The translations under genes were made by a program, and so were the position numbers. The notes under the pieces are model-generated. The model did no database searches and was not told where the DNA came from. It saw only the letters and a program-made list of their open reading frames with translations. Of a stretch of 46,657 nucleotides of DNA, positions 1-7,765 are shown piece after piece. Source of the stretch: an uncultured Acidimicrobiales bacterium (GTDB taxonomy: Bacteria; Actinomycetota; Acidimicrobiia; Acidimicrobiales; SHLQ01); the NCBI GenBank assembly GCA_905479685.1, contig CAJQNJ010000014.1, positions 1 through 46,657 of the forward strand. The letters run 5' to 3'. Each line of letters opens with the position of its first letter. Within the stretch, counting starts at the first letter, position 1.

Positions 1-122
1 ATCCGAGTTCGCGTGTGTTCGGCCACGTGCGGCAATCCACGCAGCGCTCGAGATACCGTAGCGACCGACACACCAGACTCGCGAGCGACATCTTCGATCG
101 ATGGACCACGATTGCGTGACAT
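1..122 (-). CDS. LacI-family transcriptional regulator, N-terminal fragment
   Basis: The minus strand from an ATG at 122 reads [20 protein letters not shown] followed by [20 protein letters not shown] and runs off the window edge. SIEDVA[15 protein letters not shown] is the helix-turn-helix plus hinge start of LacI/GalR repressors. Only about 40 residues are present, so the effector-binding domain and ligand are unknown. The ATG shares one base with the stop of the upstream universal stress protein gene (TGATG), so the two are probably cotranscribed and translationally coupled. LacI proteins usually bind sugars or nucleosides and control nearby genes; the target here is not visible. Confidence 0.85.
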   Translation of the reverse strand, partial: MSRNRGPSIEDVARESGVSVATVSRALRGLPHVAEHTRTR

Positions 123-595
123 CAGCTCGATGCTCCGCTGAGTCGGACGATCGCTGCCGAGTCGTCCTCGGGTTCGGGCGGGATGACCACAACAGGACAT
201 CGGCTATGGGAAACCACGTAGTTACTGACAGACCCCAATACCAAACCTTTGAGACCGCCCAGTCCTCGACCGCCGATCACCACGAGATCGACCTCATCTG
301 ACAGATCGACCAGCCACCGTCCGGGCTGCCCGTGGTACGACACGCGTTCAATCGCCGGCAGAGGACCATCGAACTCTGCCACCACTCGATCGACTGCGTC
401 CCTGACGAAATGGTCAGCCTGAGGACGGATCCCTTCCAACTCCGCGAGAGGAACGACATCTGGCAAGGCACCACGATAGACCTGCCAGACATAGACCGCT
501 CGAATCACGTCGCCGTCCGAGGCGTGTTCGATTGCCCAGAGCAGCGCTCTCTCAGACGGCTTCGACCCATCCACCCCAACAACAATCGTCTCCAT
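122..595 (-). CDS. Universal stress protein (single UspA domain)
   Basis: This is a cytoplasmic UspA-fold, ATP-binding stress protein of about 157 residues. It begins [20 protein letters not shown], the usual beta1 and first-loop sequence. It ends with [18 protein letters not shown], which fits the ATP motif G-2X-G-9X-G-S, then [10 protein letters not shown], the last strand. I chose the ATG at 595 because USP domains start at this strand. An in-frame start at 631 would add 12 residues but would lie inside an inverted repeat. The gene follows a membrane-protein gene and overlaps the LacI gene by one base. Proteins of this family (Rv2623, Rv1996) are members of the mycobacterial DosR regulon, which fits the rest of this block. 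Confidence 0.9.
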   Translation of the reverse strand: METIVVGVDGSKPSERALLWAIEHASDGDVIRAVYVWQVYRGALPDVVPLAELEGIRPQADHFVRDAVDRVVAEFDGPLPAIERVSYHGQPGRWLVDLSDEVDLVVIGGRGLGGLKGLVLGSVSNYVVSHSRCPVVVIPPEPEDDSAAIVRLSGASS

Positions 596-606
596 CGTGT
601 AAGTAT

Positions 607-638
607 CGCCCGAATCCAGCGAGTCTCTCATTCGGGCG
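607..638. repeat. Perfect 9-bp inverted repeat in front of the USP gene
   Basis: CGCCCGAAT (607-615) and ATTCGGGCG (630-638) are exact inverted copies separated by 14 bases. The element lies between the membrane-protein stop (644) and the USP start (595), both on the minus strand. The 3' flank on the minus strand has no T run, so it may be a weak terminator, an mRNA-processing hairpin, or an operator. It ends only 12 bases before the USP start codon and could influence translation. Confidence 0.5.
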
Positions 639-643
639 GTTTG

Positions 644-1060
644 TCACAGCACCACGGACCAGAACACGGTGATTAGCGCGAAGCCCACCACAGTTGCGAG
701 GGCGTACCAAATCGCGAATCGCCGAAGGTCGACGCCAAGGAGCAGTGCTGCACCCAACGTCAACGTCGGCCCGAGGACAAGGCCTCCAATCGTCGCCAGA
801 CCGACGACACCCCACCGGCTGACGATTTCATTCGCCCGCGACTGTTCCACGCCGCCACCCAGACCCTTGAAGACCTTGGTGAACAAGAAGTGTTGGACGC
901 GTTTGCCGACGAGGAGGACAAGCGACATGAACCCGAGGCTTCCGACGGTCGCCGCTACGAAGACACCAATGGGGTCGAGCCCAAATTCAAGACCTGCTGG
1001 GATCGAAAGTGCACCCGCCAACAGTGTGAGCAGGAAGACGAGGACGTAGTCGAAGATCAC
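644..1060 (-). CDS. Small multi-pass membrane protein, possible small multidrug-export family
   Basis: This is a 138-residue very hydrophobic protein with about four membrane segments: an N-terminal FDYVLVFLLTLLAGALSIPA, then VFVAATVGSLGFMSLVLLVG, WGVVGLATIGGLVLGPTLTL and WYALATVVGFALITVFWSVV. The central loop contains FLFTKVFKGLGGGVEQSRAN and the following RWGVVGLATIGGLVLGPTLT. This arrangement resembles the small multidrug-export protein family (PF06695/COG2426), which itself has no proven transport role. The gene sits upstream of a universal stress protein on the same strand. The family call comes from pattern memory only; a generic conserved membrane protein is the safe reading. Confidence 0.65.
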   Translation of the reverse strand: MIFDYVLVFLLTLLAGALSIPAGLEFGLDPIGVFVAATVGSLGFMSLVLLVGKRVQHFLFTKVFKGLGGGVEQSRANEIVSRWGVVGLATIGGLVLGPTLTLGAALLLGVDLRRFAIWYALATVVGFALITVFWSVVL

Positions 1061-1107
1061 AGAAAGACGCTTCGTTGAGAACCGATCGACGTACCTTAGT
1101 GCCGCGT

Positions 1108-1129
1108 CACCACGTTCGGAAGCGTGGTG
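1108..1129 (-). terminator. Stem-loop after the DUF1876 gene
   Basis: CACCACG (1108-1114) pairs with CGTGGTG (1123-1129) around TTCGGAAG, giving a 7-bp GC-rich stem that may extend into the loop. It lies 28 bases past the DUF1876 stop and before the membrane-protein start, both on the minus strand. There is no T run after it on that strand, so termination is inferred from position and stem strength only. Confidence 0.4.
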
Positions 1130-1156
1130 TGATGGGAGCCGTTGATCGGTGTGGCT

Positions 1157-1417
1157 TCAGTCCGCGTGCCCGGTATAGGTCTCGATCATCGCACGAGCAT
1201 CGTCGGTCAGATGATTGGCGAGATCGTGAAAAGCTCGGGCCGCGGCCAACTCCTCGCCGATCTGGGGAGTGGACGGATCAGCGGGGTTCCGTCGGGAACG
1301 GCCCACACCCGAGAGGGATCGATCAACCGCATCGAGATGCACGACCATCTCGCAGTGATCGTCATCCTCATGCGACTCGATCGTGAGCTTCCAACGATGT
1401 GGCAGGAGTTCTTTCAT
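1157..1417 (-). CDS. DUF1876 protein (Rv1738/Rv2632c-like)
   Basis: This is an 86-residue cytosolic protein. The segment GVGRSRRNPADPSTPQIGEE followed by LAAARAFHDLANHL matches the hallmark core of DUF1876 (compare Rv2632c, G-x-ARLDPADEPVAQIGDELAIARALSDLANQL). The N-terminal half HRWKLTIESHEDDDHCEM fits the first beta strands of the fold. The start ATG has a GAGG ribosome-binding site a few bases upstream. The M. tuberculosis paralogue Rv1738 is one of the most strongly induced DosR-regulon genes and has been proposed, from its fold, to act like a ribosome-hibernation factor. A variant DosR-type palindrome lies 33-52 bp upstream, supporting hypoxia or stress control. The molecular function is unproven. 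Confidence 0.85.
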   Translation of the reverse strand: MKELLPHRWKLTIESHEDDDHCEMVVHLDAVDRSLSGVGRSRRNPADPSTPQIGEELAAARAFHDLANHLTDDARAMIETYTGHAD

Positions 1418-1725
1418 GCCTCAATCCTCGGACATGGCCAAGTCAGGCGGCAGGGCCGAAGGTCACCTGTGGGTACCCGAACCTCGGTCGTGGGTGTTGG
1501 CCGGGCTCAGCGTTTCTGTTGATGCGATTCAGTTGTTATCGGCGTCCTGGCGAGAACTCGTTCGGAGACTACGGATCTGGCTCGAGTTGCGAATGACATG
1601 ATTGTGCCTTTCGGGTGCGGGACTACTATGGAGTCCGACGTCCACCCCGTCACCCGGACCGGTACCAAGTGTCTTTGTACGAAACTCCAACCGAAGCGAA
1701 CCCAACAAGACAAGATGGTCCTCCA
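1418..1725. other. Intergenic region between DUF1876 and otsA
   Basis: This is about 300 bases without a convincing gene. It holds the variant DosR-type palindrome at 1450-1469 near the DUF1876 side. Near the otsA side is an inverted repeat GGACT (1620-1624) / AGTCC (1632-1636) with a 7-base spacer. In-frame upstream starts for otsA exist (GTG at 1615), but the extra 37 residues do not resemble a trehalose synthase N-terminus. Confidence 0.5.
1450..1469 (-). promoter_or_regulatory. Variant DosR-type palindrome upstream of DUF1876
   Basis: GCAGGGCCGAAGGTCACCTG has the spacing of the DosR box (GGGAC-N4-GTCCC), with GGGCC and GTCAC half-sites, i.e. one mismatch in each 5-base half. Its centre is about 43 bp upstream of the DUF1876 start. 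The 17 bases 1449-1465 are identical to 9162-9178, which lies upstream of the CBS-domain gene. A shared element in front of two genes whose homologues are DosR targets is the main evidence. Confidence 0.55.
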
Positions 1726-3162
1726 GTGATCACCCACGAATTCGTTGTTGCTGCCAACCGGCTCCCCGTTCGAGCCGATGCTGAAGGTCAGTGGCATCTG
1801 AGCCCGGGTGGGCTGGTCAGCGCGTTGTCTGCCGTCATGGCTGACCATGACGCGGTTTGGATCGGGTGGGACGGCTCCATGGATGGCGAAACGGAGGGCG
1901 CGCCACCCTCACGTCAAGGCGACATGGCGTTGCGGCCCATCGCACTGACGAACAAGGAGTTCACCGACTACTACGAAGGCTTCGCGAACGGAACGCTCTG
2001 GCCGCTCTACCACAACGGTCTCCTTTCGACGCGATTCAAACGATCCTGGTGGTCGGCGTACGTCAGCGTCAACCGACGCTTCGCCGAGGAGATCATCGCT
2101 GCCGCATCACCAAACGGCACCGTCTGGATCCACGACTACCACCTCCAGCTCGTTCCGGCGATCGTGCGCAAACAAAGGCCTGATCTCCGCATCGGGCTCT
2201 TTCTCCACACACCATTCCCCCCGTCGCAGCTGCTGATGCGCCTGCCATGGCGCGAAGAGATCCTCGAAGGTCTTCTCGCCGCCGATCTGATCGGGTTCCA
2301 GACACCCACCGATGCTCGAAACTTCTTGGCGCTGGCGCATCGTTCCGACCGTGCGCCCGAAACACTGTTCGAAGACAACACCGCAACCATCGAACTCGAT
2401 GGTCGACGCATGAAGGTCGGATCCTTTCCGATCTCGATCGATGTCGACCGAATCAACCAGATCGCAAACACGCCCGAGACAACCGCAGCGGCCGCCAATT
2501 TCCGAGCAAGCCTTGGCGACCCCGCACATCTCCTCCTCGGAGTAGACCGACTCGACTACACGAAGGGCATCAATGCGCGACTGAAAGCGTTCCTCGAGTT
2601 GTTGCGTGAAGGAACACTCGAGCCCGAATCAGTAGCGTTCGTCCAGGTGGCCACTCCAAGTCGTGACGACGTCCGAGGCTACGAGAACACACGGGCCGAG
2701 ATCGAACAACTGGTCGGTGAGATCAACGGTGACTACGCCCGCCTCGGCCGGCCCGTCGTTCACTACCTCCATCAGAATCTGCCCTTCGAGGAGTTGATTC
2801 CGCTCTACATGGCCGCCGACGTGATGGTCGTGACGCCTTTTGAGGACGGCATGAATCTTGTCGCAAAGGAATACGTTGCCTCCAGAACTGACGGCACTGG
2901 AGTGCTTGTCCTGTCCGAATTCGCCGGCACCGCGGTGGAACTACACGATGCCCTGCTCTGCAACCCGTTCGATATCGCAGGACTGAAGCGACTCCTGTTG
3001 CAAGCAATATCGATGCACCCAGACGAACAGTCAAGACGTATGGACATCATGCGACGTCAAGTATCGAATAACACGGTCTACGACTGGGCGAAACGGTTTC
3101 TCGACCAGCTCGACACCGAGCCCGATCGTCAGTCGACGACCGATGGAAGTGCCCGCGCGTAG
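1726..3162 (+). CDS. otsA: Alpha,alpha-trehalose-6-phosphate synthase
   Basis: This glycosyltransferase family 20 enzyme makes trehalose 6-phosphate from UDP-glucose (or ADP/GDP-glucose) and glucose 6-phosphate in the cytosol. It supports osmotic, desiccation and stress protection. About 478 residues, normal for OtsA. Visible motifs are NRLPVR near the N-terminus with GGL, WIHDYHLQLVP (about residue 130), GLFLHTPFP, GVDRLDYTKGI (about residue 273, phosphate- and nucleotide-binding Arg and Lys) and EDGMNLVAKEY (about residue 373, nucleotide-sugar binding). The GTG at 1726 puts FVVAANRLPV at the expected N-terminus; an in-frame GTG at 1615 is the alternative. No otsB phosphatase is adjacent. 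The 3' end overlaps the convergent gene by 34 bp. Confidence 0.93.
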   Translation: MITHEFVVAANRLPVRADAEGQWHLSPGGLVSALSAVMADHDAVWIGWDGSMDGETEGAPPSRQGDMALRPIALTNKEFTDYYEGFANGTLWPLYHNGLLSTRFKRSWWSAYVSVNRRFAEEIIAAASPNGTVWIHDYHLQLVPAIVRKQRPDLRIGLFLHTPFPPSQLLMRLPWREEILEGLLAADLIGFQTPTDARNFLALAHRSDRAPETLFEDNTATIELDGRRMKVGSFPISIDVDRINQIANTPETTAAAANFRASLGDPAHLLLGVDRLDYTKGINARLKAFLELLREGTLEPESVAFVQVATPSRDDVRGYENTRAEIEQLVGEINGDYARLGRPVVHYLHQNLPFEELIPLYMAADVMVVTPFEDGMNLVAKEYVASRTDGTGVLVLSEFAGTAVELHDALLCNPFDIAGLKRLLLQAISMHPDEQSRRMDIMRRQVSNNTVYDWAKRFLDQLDTEPDRQSTTDGSARA

Positions 3163-3773
3163 AGGCCAGACATCGAGTCGCGCAGCTTCGCCCGCCGATC
3201 GAGCCAGGCGCCGTCCTCGCAAGCCAACGGACTCGTGAGTTCGTGCAGCACGATGTGCACGGGCAGGCCTTCCACTGCCAGGTATCGGCGAACCGAAACG
3301 ACGCCAGGGATCTCGGCCATACCTGGCAGATAGTCGCAGGTGAACCAGATGTTGAACGATTGAACCTCGTCGGTCGGAACGTCGAATCGATTGACGAACA
3401 AGTGCGATGCGAATTGATGCGGGTGTGGCGACGAGACTTCTGGACCTGTCCACGCCGCGACATACCGATCCTGATCACGAAACTGTTGGTGATACAGGGC
3501 GTCGCGCGCACCGCGCTGGCCACGCAAGCCTTGGTAGGGAGCGCCGTACAGGTCGCCCAGACTCGGGGCCACATACAACGTCAGGAACTGCTGCCCGCTC
3601 CCATCGACACGATCGAAGCTTGCCGCTGGGCCAAAGCCGATGTCGAGCCTCGGAGGAAACATGTCCTCGGCAAGGAACGGCCGAAAGCCAGGCCTGTCAT
3701 CGGGGTCGAGATCGACGAACACCGCCAATAGCCCGGTTCCGCCGGTTGCTACTGAGCGTATTCGTTGAGTCAT
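3129..3773 (-). CDS. Tandem EthD/ferredoxin-like alpha-beta barrel protein, function unknown
   Basis: This protein of about 214 residues has two similar halves. Half one contains LLAVFVDLDPDD and FLTLYVAPSLGDLYGAPYQG. Half two contains FNIWFTCDYLPGMAEIPGVV followed by SVRRYLAV and HIVLHELTSP. The pattern FN-x-W-(8)-P-x-M-x-x-x-PGV-x-S-x-RRY is typical of EthD/DUF4286-like dimeric alpha-beta barrels, which include small-molecule-binding and oxygenase-like proteins. I took the ATG at 3773. A start at 3827 has a better ribosome-binding site (GGAG) and would add a Cys-rich stretch, RECRCHNCE. The catalytic role is unknown. It is convergent with otsA and divergent from the secreted-protein gene. 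Confidence 0.7.
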   Translation of the reverse strand: MTQRIRSVATGGTGLLAVFVDLDPDDRPGFRPFLAEDMFPPRLDIGFGPAASFDRVDGSGQQFLTLYVAPSLGDLYGAPYQGLRGQRGARDALYHQQFRDQDRYVAAWTGPEVSSPHPHQFASHLFVNRFDVPTDEVQSFNIWFTCDYLPGMAEIPGVVSVRRYLAVEGLPVHIVLHELTSPLACEDGAWLDRRAKLRDSMSGLYARALPSVVD

Positions 3774-3885
3774 CTCGCAATTGTGGCACCTGCATTCGCG
3801 CAATCGAGGCTCCTCGTGAGTTCTCATCTTCGCCGCTCCGCAGCCGATGGAAGCCCGAGTAGAGAGCTCCAGGTGGGAGAACACC

Positions 3886-4638
3886 ATGGTTCGAATCATT
3901 CGTGCGCTTACGTTGAGTGCCGCCATCACGCTTGCCGTCGGCCTTTCCGTCTCCTCGACGGCCGGCGCCCAGGACAGCCCGAGCGACGACATTCCGCAAA
4001 CGATTCCGCCCGGCGAGCCAGGTGACCTCGACCTGACCGAAGAGGACGAACGATTCGGACGTCTGGTCGAGGACTTCGGAGCAACGACCGACATCTCGGA
4101 TTTCGGGGATGACTCGAAACTCACCGGGCCGTGTGGCGGTCAAGCCTTCAGCTATGACGCTGACGGAGTCCTGATCGACGCCGTGATCGACGTTGGCGAC
4201 GACGGCCCCCCGCTCGACCTCCTCGACGGTGGCCAGGCTGCCACCGCAAGCAACCCCTTCAAGGTCGATAGCGAGGGGACGGTCAACTACTTCGGCTTTT
4301 ATCCTCGCACAGGAGATGGTCCACGAAACCACACGTGGGAGATCACAACCGGCGGCATCAGTCTCGATTCGGGCGGCGACGACAACCCGAACGGAAACAA
4401 CCGTAATGCCGGCAGCGTCAACCTCGGCGACGAACTCCCCTTCGGGCTGTCGTTCAAGACGAAGATCGAAGGTTCGATCATGTCGGATCTCGAACCATGC
4501 TTCGGCCATGGGTACATCGAGTTCGAAGGACCCTTCCCTCCCACGACACCGGCGGGCATCCTCGGTGGCGCCGCAATTCTGGCCGGGATCTTTGGCCTCT
4601 TGTTCAATGCCCGACCAGCCGTGACATGGAAGGTCTGA
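3886..4638 (+). CDS. Secreted, C-terminally membrane-anchored protein of unknown function
   Basis: This 250-residue protein has a clear Sec signal peptide: MVRIIRALTLSAAITLAVGL, then SVSSTAGAQD with an AGA-Q cleavage site. The exported part is acidic and Gly/Asn/Asp rich (SGGDDNPNGNNRNAG). A C-terminal hydrophobic helix, GILGGAAILAGIFGLLFNA, is followed by a short tail, a likely membrane anchor. Two cysteines (PCGG, PCFGHG) could form a disulphide. The start is supported by GGGAG six bases before ATG; an in-frame start at 3847 would put 13 residues before the signal. It is followed after 2 bp by a small membrane protein, so the pair probably act together at the envelope. No domain family was recognised. 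Confidence 0.8.
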   Translation: MVRIIRALTLSAAITLAVGLSVSSTAGAQDSPSDDIPQTIPPGEPGDLDLTEEDERFGRLVEDFGATTDISDFGDDSKLTGPCGGQAFSYDADGVLIDAVIDVGDDGPPLDLLDGGQAATASNPFKVDSEGTVNYFGFYPRTGDGPRNHTWEITTGGISLDSGGDDNPNGNNRNAGSVNLGDELPFGLSFKTKIEGSIMSDLEPCFGHGYIEFEGPFPPTTPAGILGGAAILAGIFGLLFNARPAVTWKV

Positions 4639-4640
4639 TC

Positions 4641-4850
4641 ATGACCGAAAGCACAACCACCCAATCGATCGAACGCCACACGATTCGCGGCGCGCTCTGG
4701 GGCCTTCTGCTCGGCCTCGGACTTGCCATCTACCTGATCATCTTCAAGGTGGTCACCATCGGTCTGGGCGTTCCGATCGCGGTCATCGTGCTCGGCGTCG
4801 CTGTCGGCGTCGGCTGGGCCCGATTTGCGCCGCCGCGCACAAAACGCTGA
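4641..4850 (+). CDS. Small two-helix membrane protein
   Basis: A 69-residue protein, MTESTTTQSIERHTIRGALW followed by two hydrophobic helices (GLLLGLGLAIYLIIFKVVTI and GVPIAVIVLGVAVGVGWARF) and a basic tail PPRTKR. GAAGG precedes the ATG, and the upstream gene stops 2 bp earlier, so the two genes form a short operon. Small proteins of this kind are often partners of exported or ABC-transport components. No named family was recognised. Confidence 0.8.
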   Translation: MTESTTTQSIERHTIRGALWGLLLGLGLAIYLIIFKVVTIGLGVPIAVIVLGVAVGVGWARFAPPRTKR

Positions 4851-4900
4851 CGAAACGCAGCAACGGTTGTTTCAACCCATCGAGGATGCCAAGACATCGA

Positions 4901-4924
4901 GTATCGACAGGGGACCTTCGATAC
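4901..4924. promoter_or_regulatory. Inverted repeat upstream of the DrrAB-type exporter
   Basis: GTATCGA (4901-4907) and TCGATAC (4918-4924) are exact inverted repeats around a 10-base spacer, 33 bp before the ATP-binding protein start. The spacer contains a lone GGGAC half-site. The position suits a repressor operator for the exporter. It is a candidate only. Confidence 0.4.
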
Positions 4925-4956
4925 GGTAATCCGTTCGACAAGTCTGAAAGGCCCCA

Positions 4957-5925
4957 ATGAGCACCGCAGCGGTCCGTGCCGAGGGAGTGATCAGACACTT
5001 CGGCGATGTCAAAGCACTGAACGGCGTATCGATCGAGTTCGAGCCCGGAATGATCTACGGCCTGCTCGGACCGAACGGGGCAGGTAAGACCACCCTCATC
5101 CGAGTGCTCACCACACTTCTGCGACCCGACGCTGGGACAGCGCACGTGGCCGGAGTCGACGTCCTCGCAAACCCAACGGAAGCACGTCGCAGACTCGGTC
5201 TCGCAGGTCAGTCCGCTGCAGTCGACGAATTCTTGACCGGCGAAGAGAACCTTCACATGATCGGGCGCCTGTACGGGCTTTCGAAGCGAGACGCTCGCAA
5301 GCGCGCCGACGAAGTGCTCGAGCGGATGACGTTGACCGACGCCGCAAACAGACAGGTGAAAACGTACTCAGGCGGCATGCGACGCCGACTCGACCTCGCC
5401 GCGTCGATGGTCGGCCGTCCCGAGGTTCTGTTCCTCGACGAGCCCACAACCGGGATCGACCCTGGCAGCAGAATCGACATCTGGGGCCTCATGGCCGACC
5501 TGGTCGACGACGGAACCACGATTCTGATGACCACGCAATATCTCGAAGAGGCCGACCAGCTAGCTGATCGCGTCGGGGTCATCGACGACGGGATCCTGAT
5601 CGCTGAGGGAACAGCCGACGAACTGAAGGACGAGATGGGTGGTTCGATCGTCGAGCTCTCCGTCCGCGACGCCGACCTCGAGAACACACTTGGGGCGCTC
5701 ACCTCCGCGCTTGGGGCTGGCATCTCGTTCGACGCTGGCCGAAAACTCATCTCGGTCCCTGCCCCCAACGGACCCCTGGAGCTGATGGCCGTCTCTCGGA
5801 CGCTCGACGCAGCCAGTCTGATCCCCACACAGCTCGAGATCCGGAAGCCGACCCTCGACGACGTGTTTCTCAAGATCACCGGAAATGGCGAATCAGCGTC
5901 CACGGCTGCTGGAGGTGAATCGTGA
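4957..5925 (+). CDS. ABC transporter ATP-binding protein, DrrA (daunorubicin-resistance) type
   Basis: This 322-residue ABC ATPase powers an export permease encoded next. It shows Walker A GPNGAGKTT (about residue 36), the Q-loop region LAGQSAAVDEFLTG, the ABC signature YSGGMRRRLDLA, Walker B VLFLDEPTTGID and the H-loop region MTTQYLEEAD, where Gln replaces the switch His, as is common in DrrA proteins. A C-terminal extension of about 90 residues (DUF4162-like) is normal for this subfamily. GAAAGG lies before the ATG. It overlaps the permease start by 4 bp. The substrate (drug, lipid or natural product) cannot be told. Confidence 0.93.
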   Translation: MSTAAVRAEGVIRHFGDVKALNGVSIEFEPGMIYGLLGPNGAGKTTLIRVLTTLLRPDAGTAHVAGVDVLANPTEARRRLGLAGQSAAVDEFLTGEENLHMIGRLYGLSKRDARKRADEVLERMTLTDAANRQVKTYSGGMRRRLDLAASMVGRPEVLFLDEPTTGIDPGSRIDIWGLMADLVDDGTTILMTTQYLEEADQLADRVGVIDDGILIAEGTADELKDEMGGSIVELSVRDADLENTLGALTSALGAGISFDAGRKLISVPAPNGPLELMAVSRTLDAASLIPTQLEIRKPTLDDVFLKITGNGESASTAAGGES

Positions 5926-6758
5926 CCACGAGCCTGGTCCACACTCGCGGGGTCGGTCTGAAACAGGCCACGAGAGACACCGGCATCATTGTGAAGCGCA
6001 ACGCGATGCGCAATGTCCGCATACCGCAGCTTGTCCTGTTCGCCACTGTCCAGCCGGTGATGTTTCTCCTGCTCTTCAACTACGTATTCGGCGGTTCCAT
6101 CGGTCTCGCGCTCGGCGACGCCTACGGAGGTAAGTACATCAACTATCTGCTGCCCGGCATGCTCGTCCAGACCGCACTTTTCTCATCGATCCAGACCGCC
6201 GTTGGCCTCACCGAGGACCTCGCCGCAGGTGTGATCGATCGGTTCCGGTCGTTGCCGATTGCTCGTTCGGCAGTGCTCGCCGGAAGAACACTGGCCGACA
6301 TGACCCGAACGCTCGTCGTGATGACCTTGTTGTTGGCCGTTGGATTCTTGGTGGGCTTCGACGCCCCTGGCGGACTACTCCGTACCTTGGCCGGGATCTG
6401 TCTCTGCGCCCTCTTCGGGTTCTCCATGTCGTGGGTGATGGCTCTCGTTGGCCTGGTCGTCAAGACGCCCGAGGCCGCGAACTCGGCAGGGTTTCTTCCC
6501 CTCTTCCCACTGATGTTTGCCAGCTCGATATTCGTCCCACCCGAGACCCTCCCGTCCTGGATGAAGGGTTTCGCCAGCAATCAACCGGTCACCGTGTTGT
6601 CGGACACGTTGCGCGGCCTGATCCTGGGTGATGAATTCTTGGCCACCCAATCGCGCTCGCTCTCGGAGTTGATCCTCTACTCACTGTTCTGGATTGGCGC
6701 GATCATCGCGGTGTTCGCTCCATTGGCCGTGCGCAAATACCGTCGCACCGTGTCCTGA
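5922..6758 (+). CDS. ABC-2 type export permease, DrrB type
   Basis: This 278-residue integral membrane subunit forms an exporter with the preceding DrrA-like ATPase. It has about six membrane segments. Characteristic ABC-2 features are LVLFATVQPVMFLLLFNYVF, YINYLLPGMLVQTALFSSIQ, GVIDRFRSLPIARSAVLAGR and SAGFLPLFPLMFASSIFVPP, with a C-terminal RKYRRTVS tail. The GTG start overlaps the upstream TGA (GTGA), showing translational coupling. Export of hydrophobic compounds, or membrane-lipid handling as in mycobacterial DrrABC, is the family role; nothing here fixes the cargo. Confidence 0.93.
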   Translation: MTTSLVHTRGVGLKQATRDTGIIVKRNAMRNVRIPQLVLFATVQPVMFLLLFNYVFGGSIGLALGDAYGGKYINYLLPGMLVQTALFSSIQTAVGLTEDLAAGVIDRFRSLPIARSAVLAGRTLADMTRTLVVMTLLLAVGFLVGFDAPGGLLRTLAGICLCALFGFSMSWVMALVGLVVKTPEAANSAGFLPLFPLMFASSIFVPPETLPSWMKGFASNQPVTVLSDTLRGLILGDEFLATQSRSLSELILYSLFWIGAIIAVFAPLAVRKYRRTVS

Positions 6759-6815
6759 GGCGCGCTCGCTTGTCCGCTAGACCAACCACCCGCGTCGTAG
6801 GGCACAATTGAGCCC

Positions 6816-7736
6816 ATGAGCAACGACGACGCCGCTCTCGGGTTGGACACACTCCCGAACAGGGAGCGATCGAAGCTCGTCGACGCGCTCCGCGAAGGAC
6901 CTGTCATACCGGCTGGACTGGTCGATGAGCTGACCACAGACCTTGGAATCATCATCGACCAGTTGATGATCGCACTCCTTCCGGCGGCGTCATCGCATGC
7001 ACGAATACCACTGTCGGGCTTTCCCGTCGGAGCGGTTGCTCTCGGTAGCACAACTGGAAACCTGTATTTGGGCGCCAACATGGAGTTTCCCTCCCATGCG
7101 CTGAGCTTTTCTGTGCACGGTGAACAATCGGCGACGAACAATGCATGGCTCCACGATGAACGGGCACTCGACGCCATAGCCGTGAACGAAGTTCCCTGCG
7201 GGCATTGCAGACAATTTCTCAACGAGTTGGCCACGTCAGCGGACTTGAAGATTCTGCTGTCGAGCAAGACGGGCACGCTGACGAACTTCGCACACAGCAC
7301 CAAACCGCTCTCCCACTACCTCCGTGACTCATTCGGCCCAGCAGACCTCGGGATCACCGACGGACTCATGGATCCGCAGTCGAATGGCTTGTCTCTCGAC
7401 TCAACGGATCCACTCGTCCAACACGCTCTTGACGCCGCGAATGCGAGCTACTCGCCCTACACCCGCAATTTCGCGGGCGTGGCTGTCCGTACGTTGGCTC
7501 GAAAGACGTACGTGGGTAGGTATGCAGAGAACGCCGCCTTCAACCCGAGCATGTCTCCACTCCAATCTGCGTTGGCATCGTTGAACATGCACGAGCCCGC
7601 CCAAACCCCATATGCCATCGAGGCAGCTGTGCTCGTCGAAGCGTCCGAATCGATGATCAGCCAGCTGAGCACAACGCAGGCGGTCCTCTCGTCGGTTGCT
7701 CCCGATGTCGAACTTCAACATGTGCTTGCTCGCTGA
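6816..7736 (+). CDS. cdd: Cytidine deaminase, long two-domain (E. coli-type)
   Basis: This enzyme hydrolyses (deoxy)cytidine to (deoxy)uridine in pyrimidine salvage. At 306 residues it is of the dimeric E. coli class, with an N-terminal catalytic domain and a degenerate C-terminal copy. The zinc site is intact: VHGEQSA (His101, catalytic Glu103) and PCGHCRQF (Cys128, Cys131), matching E. coli His102, Glu104, Cys129 and Cys132 almost position for position. The C-terminal domain shows AANASYSPYTRNFAGVAV and GRYAENAAFNPSMSPLQSAL, as in E. coli. Most actinobacteria carry the short tetrameric form of about 130 residues, so this class is unexpected. No clear ribosome-binding site precedes the ATG. 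Confidence 0.93.
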   Translation: MSNDDAALGLDTLPNRERSKLVDALREGPVIPAGLVDELTTDLGIIIDQLMIALLPAASSHARIPLSGFPVGAVALGSTTGNLYLGANMEFPSHALSFSVHGEQSATNNAWLHDERALDAIAVNEVPCGHCRQFLNELATSADLKILLSSKTGTLTNFAHSTKPLSHYLRDSFGPADLGITDGLMDPQSNGLSLDSTDPLVQHALDAANASYSPYTRNFAGVAVRTLARKTYVGRYAENAAFNPSMSPLQSALASLNMHEPAQTPYAIEAAVLVEASESMISQLSTTQAVLSSVAPDVELQHVLAR

Positions 7737-7765
7737 CGCAACAGCGAGTGCGTACAATTACCCCG

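Noticed and set aside
1507-1599. Small minus-strand peptide between DUF1876 and otsA.
   Set aside because: No ribosome-binding site, no family resemblance, and the frame continues antisense into otsA.
1619-1636. GGGACT / AGTCC inverted repeat before otsA as a third DosR-type box.
   Set aside because: The spacer between the arms does not match the DosR spacing, so it is kept only as a note on the intergenic region.
3774-4124. N-terminal extension of the minus-strand EthD-like frame up to 4124.
   Set aside because: It is antisense to the secreted-protein gene with its signal peptide and good ribosome-binding site. Only a start at 3827 remains a fair alternative.
4911-4920. GGGAC followed by CTTC as a DosR-type site before the exporter.
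   Set aside because: Only one half-site is present (GATAC replaces GTCCC).
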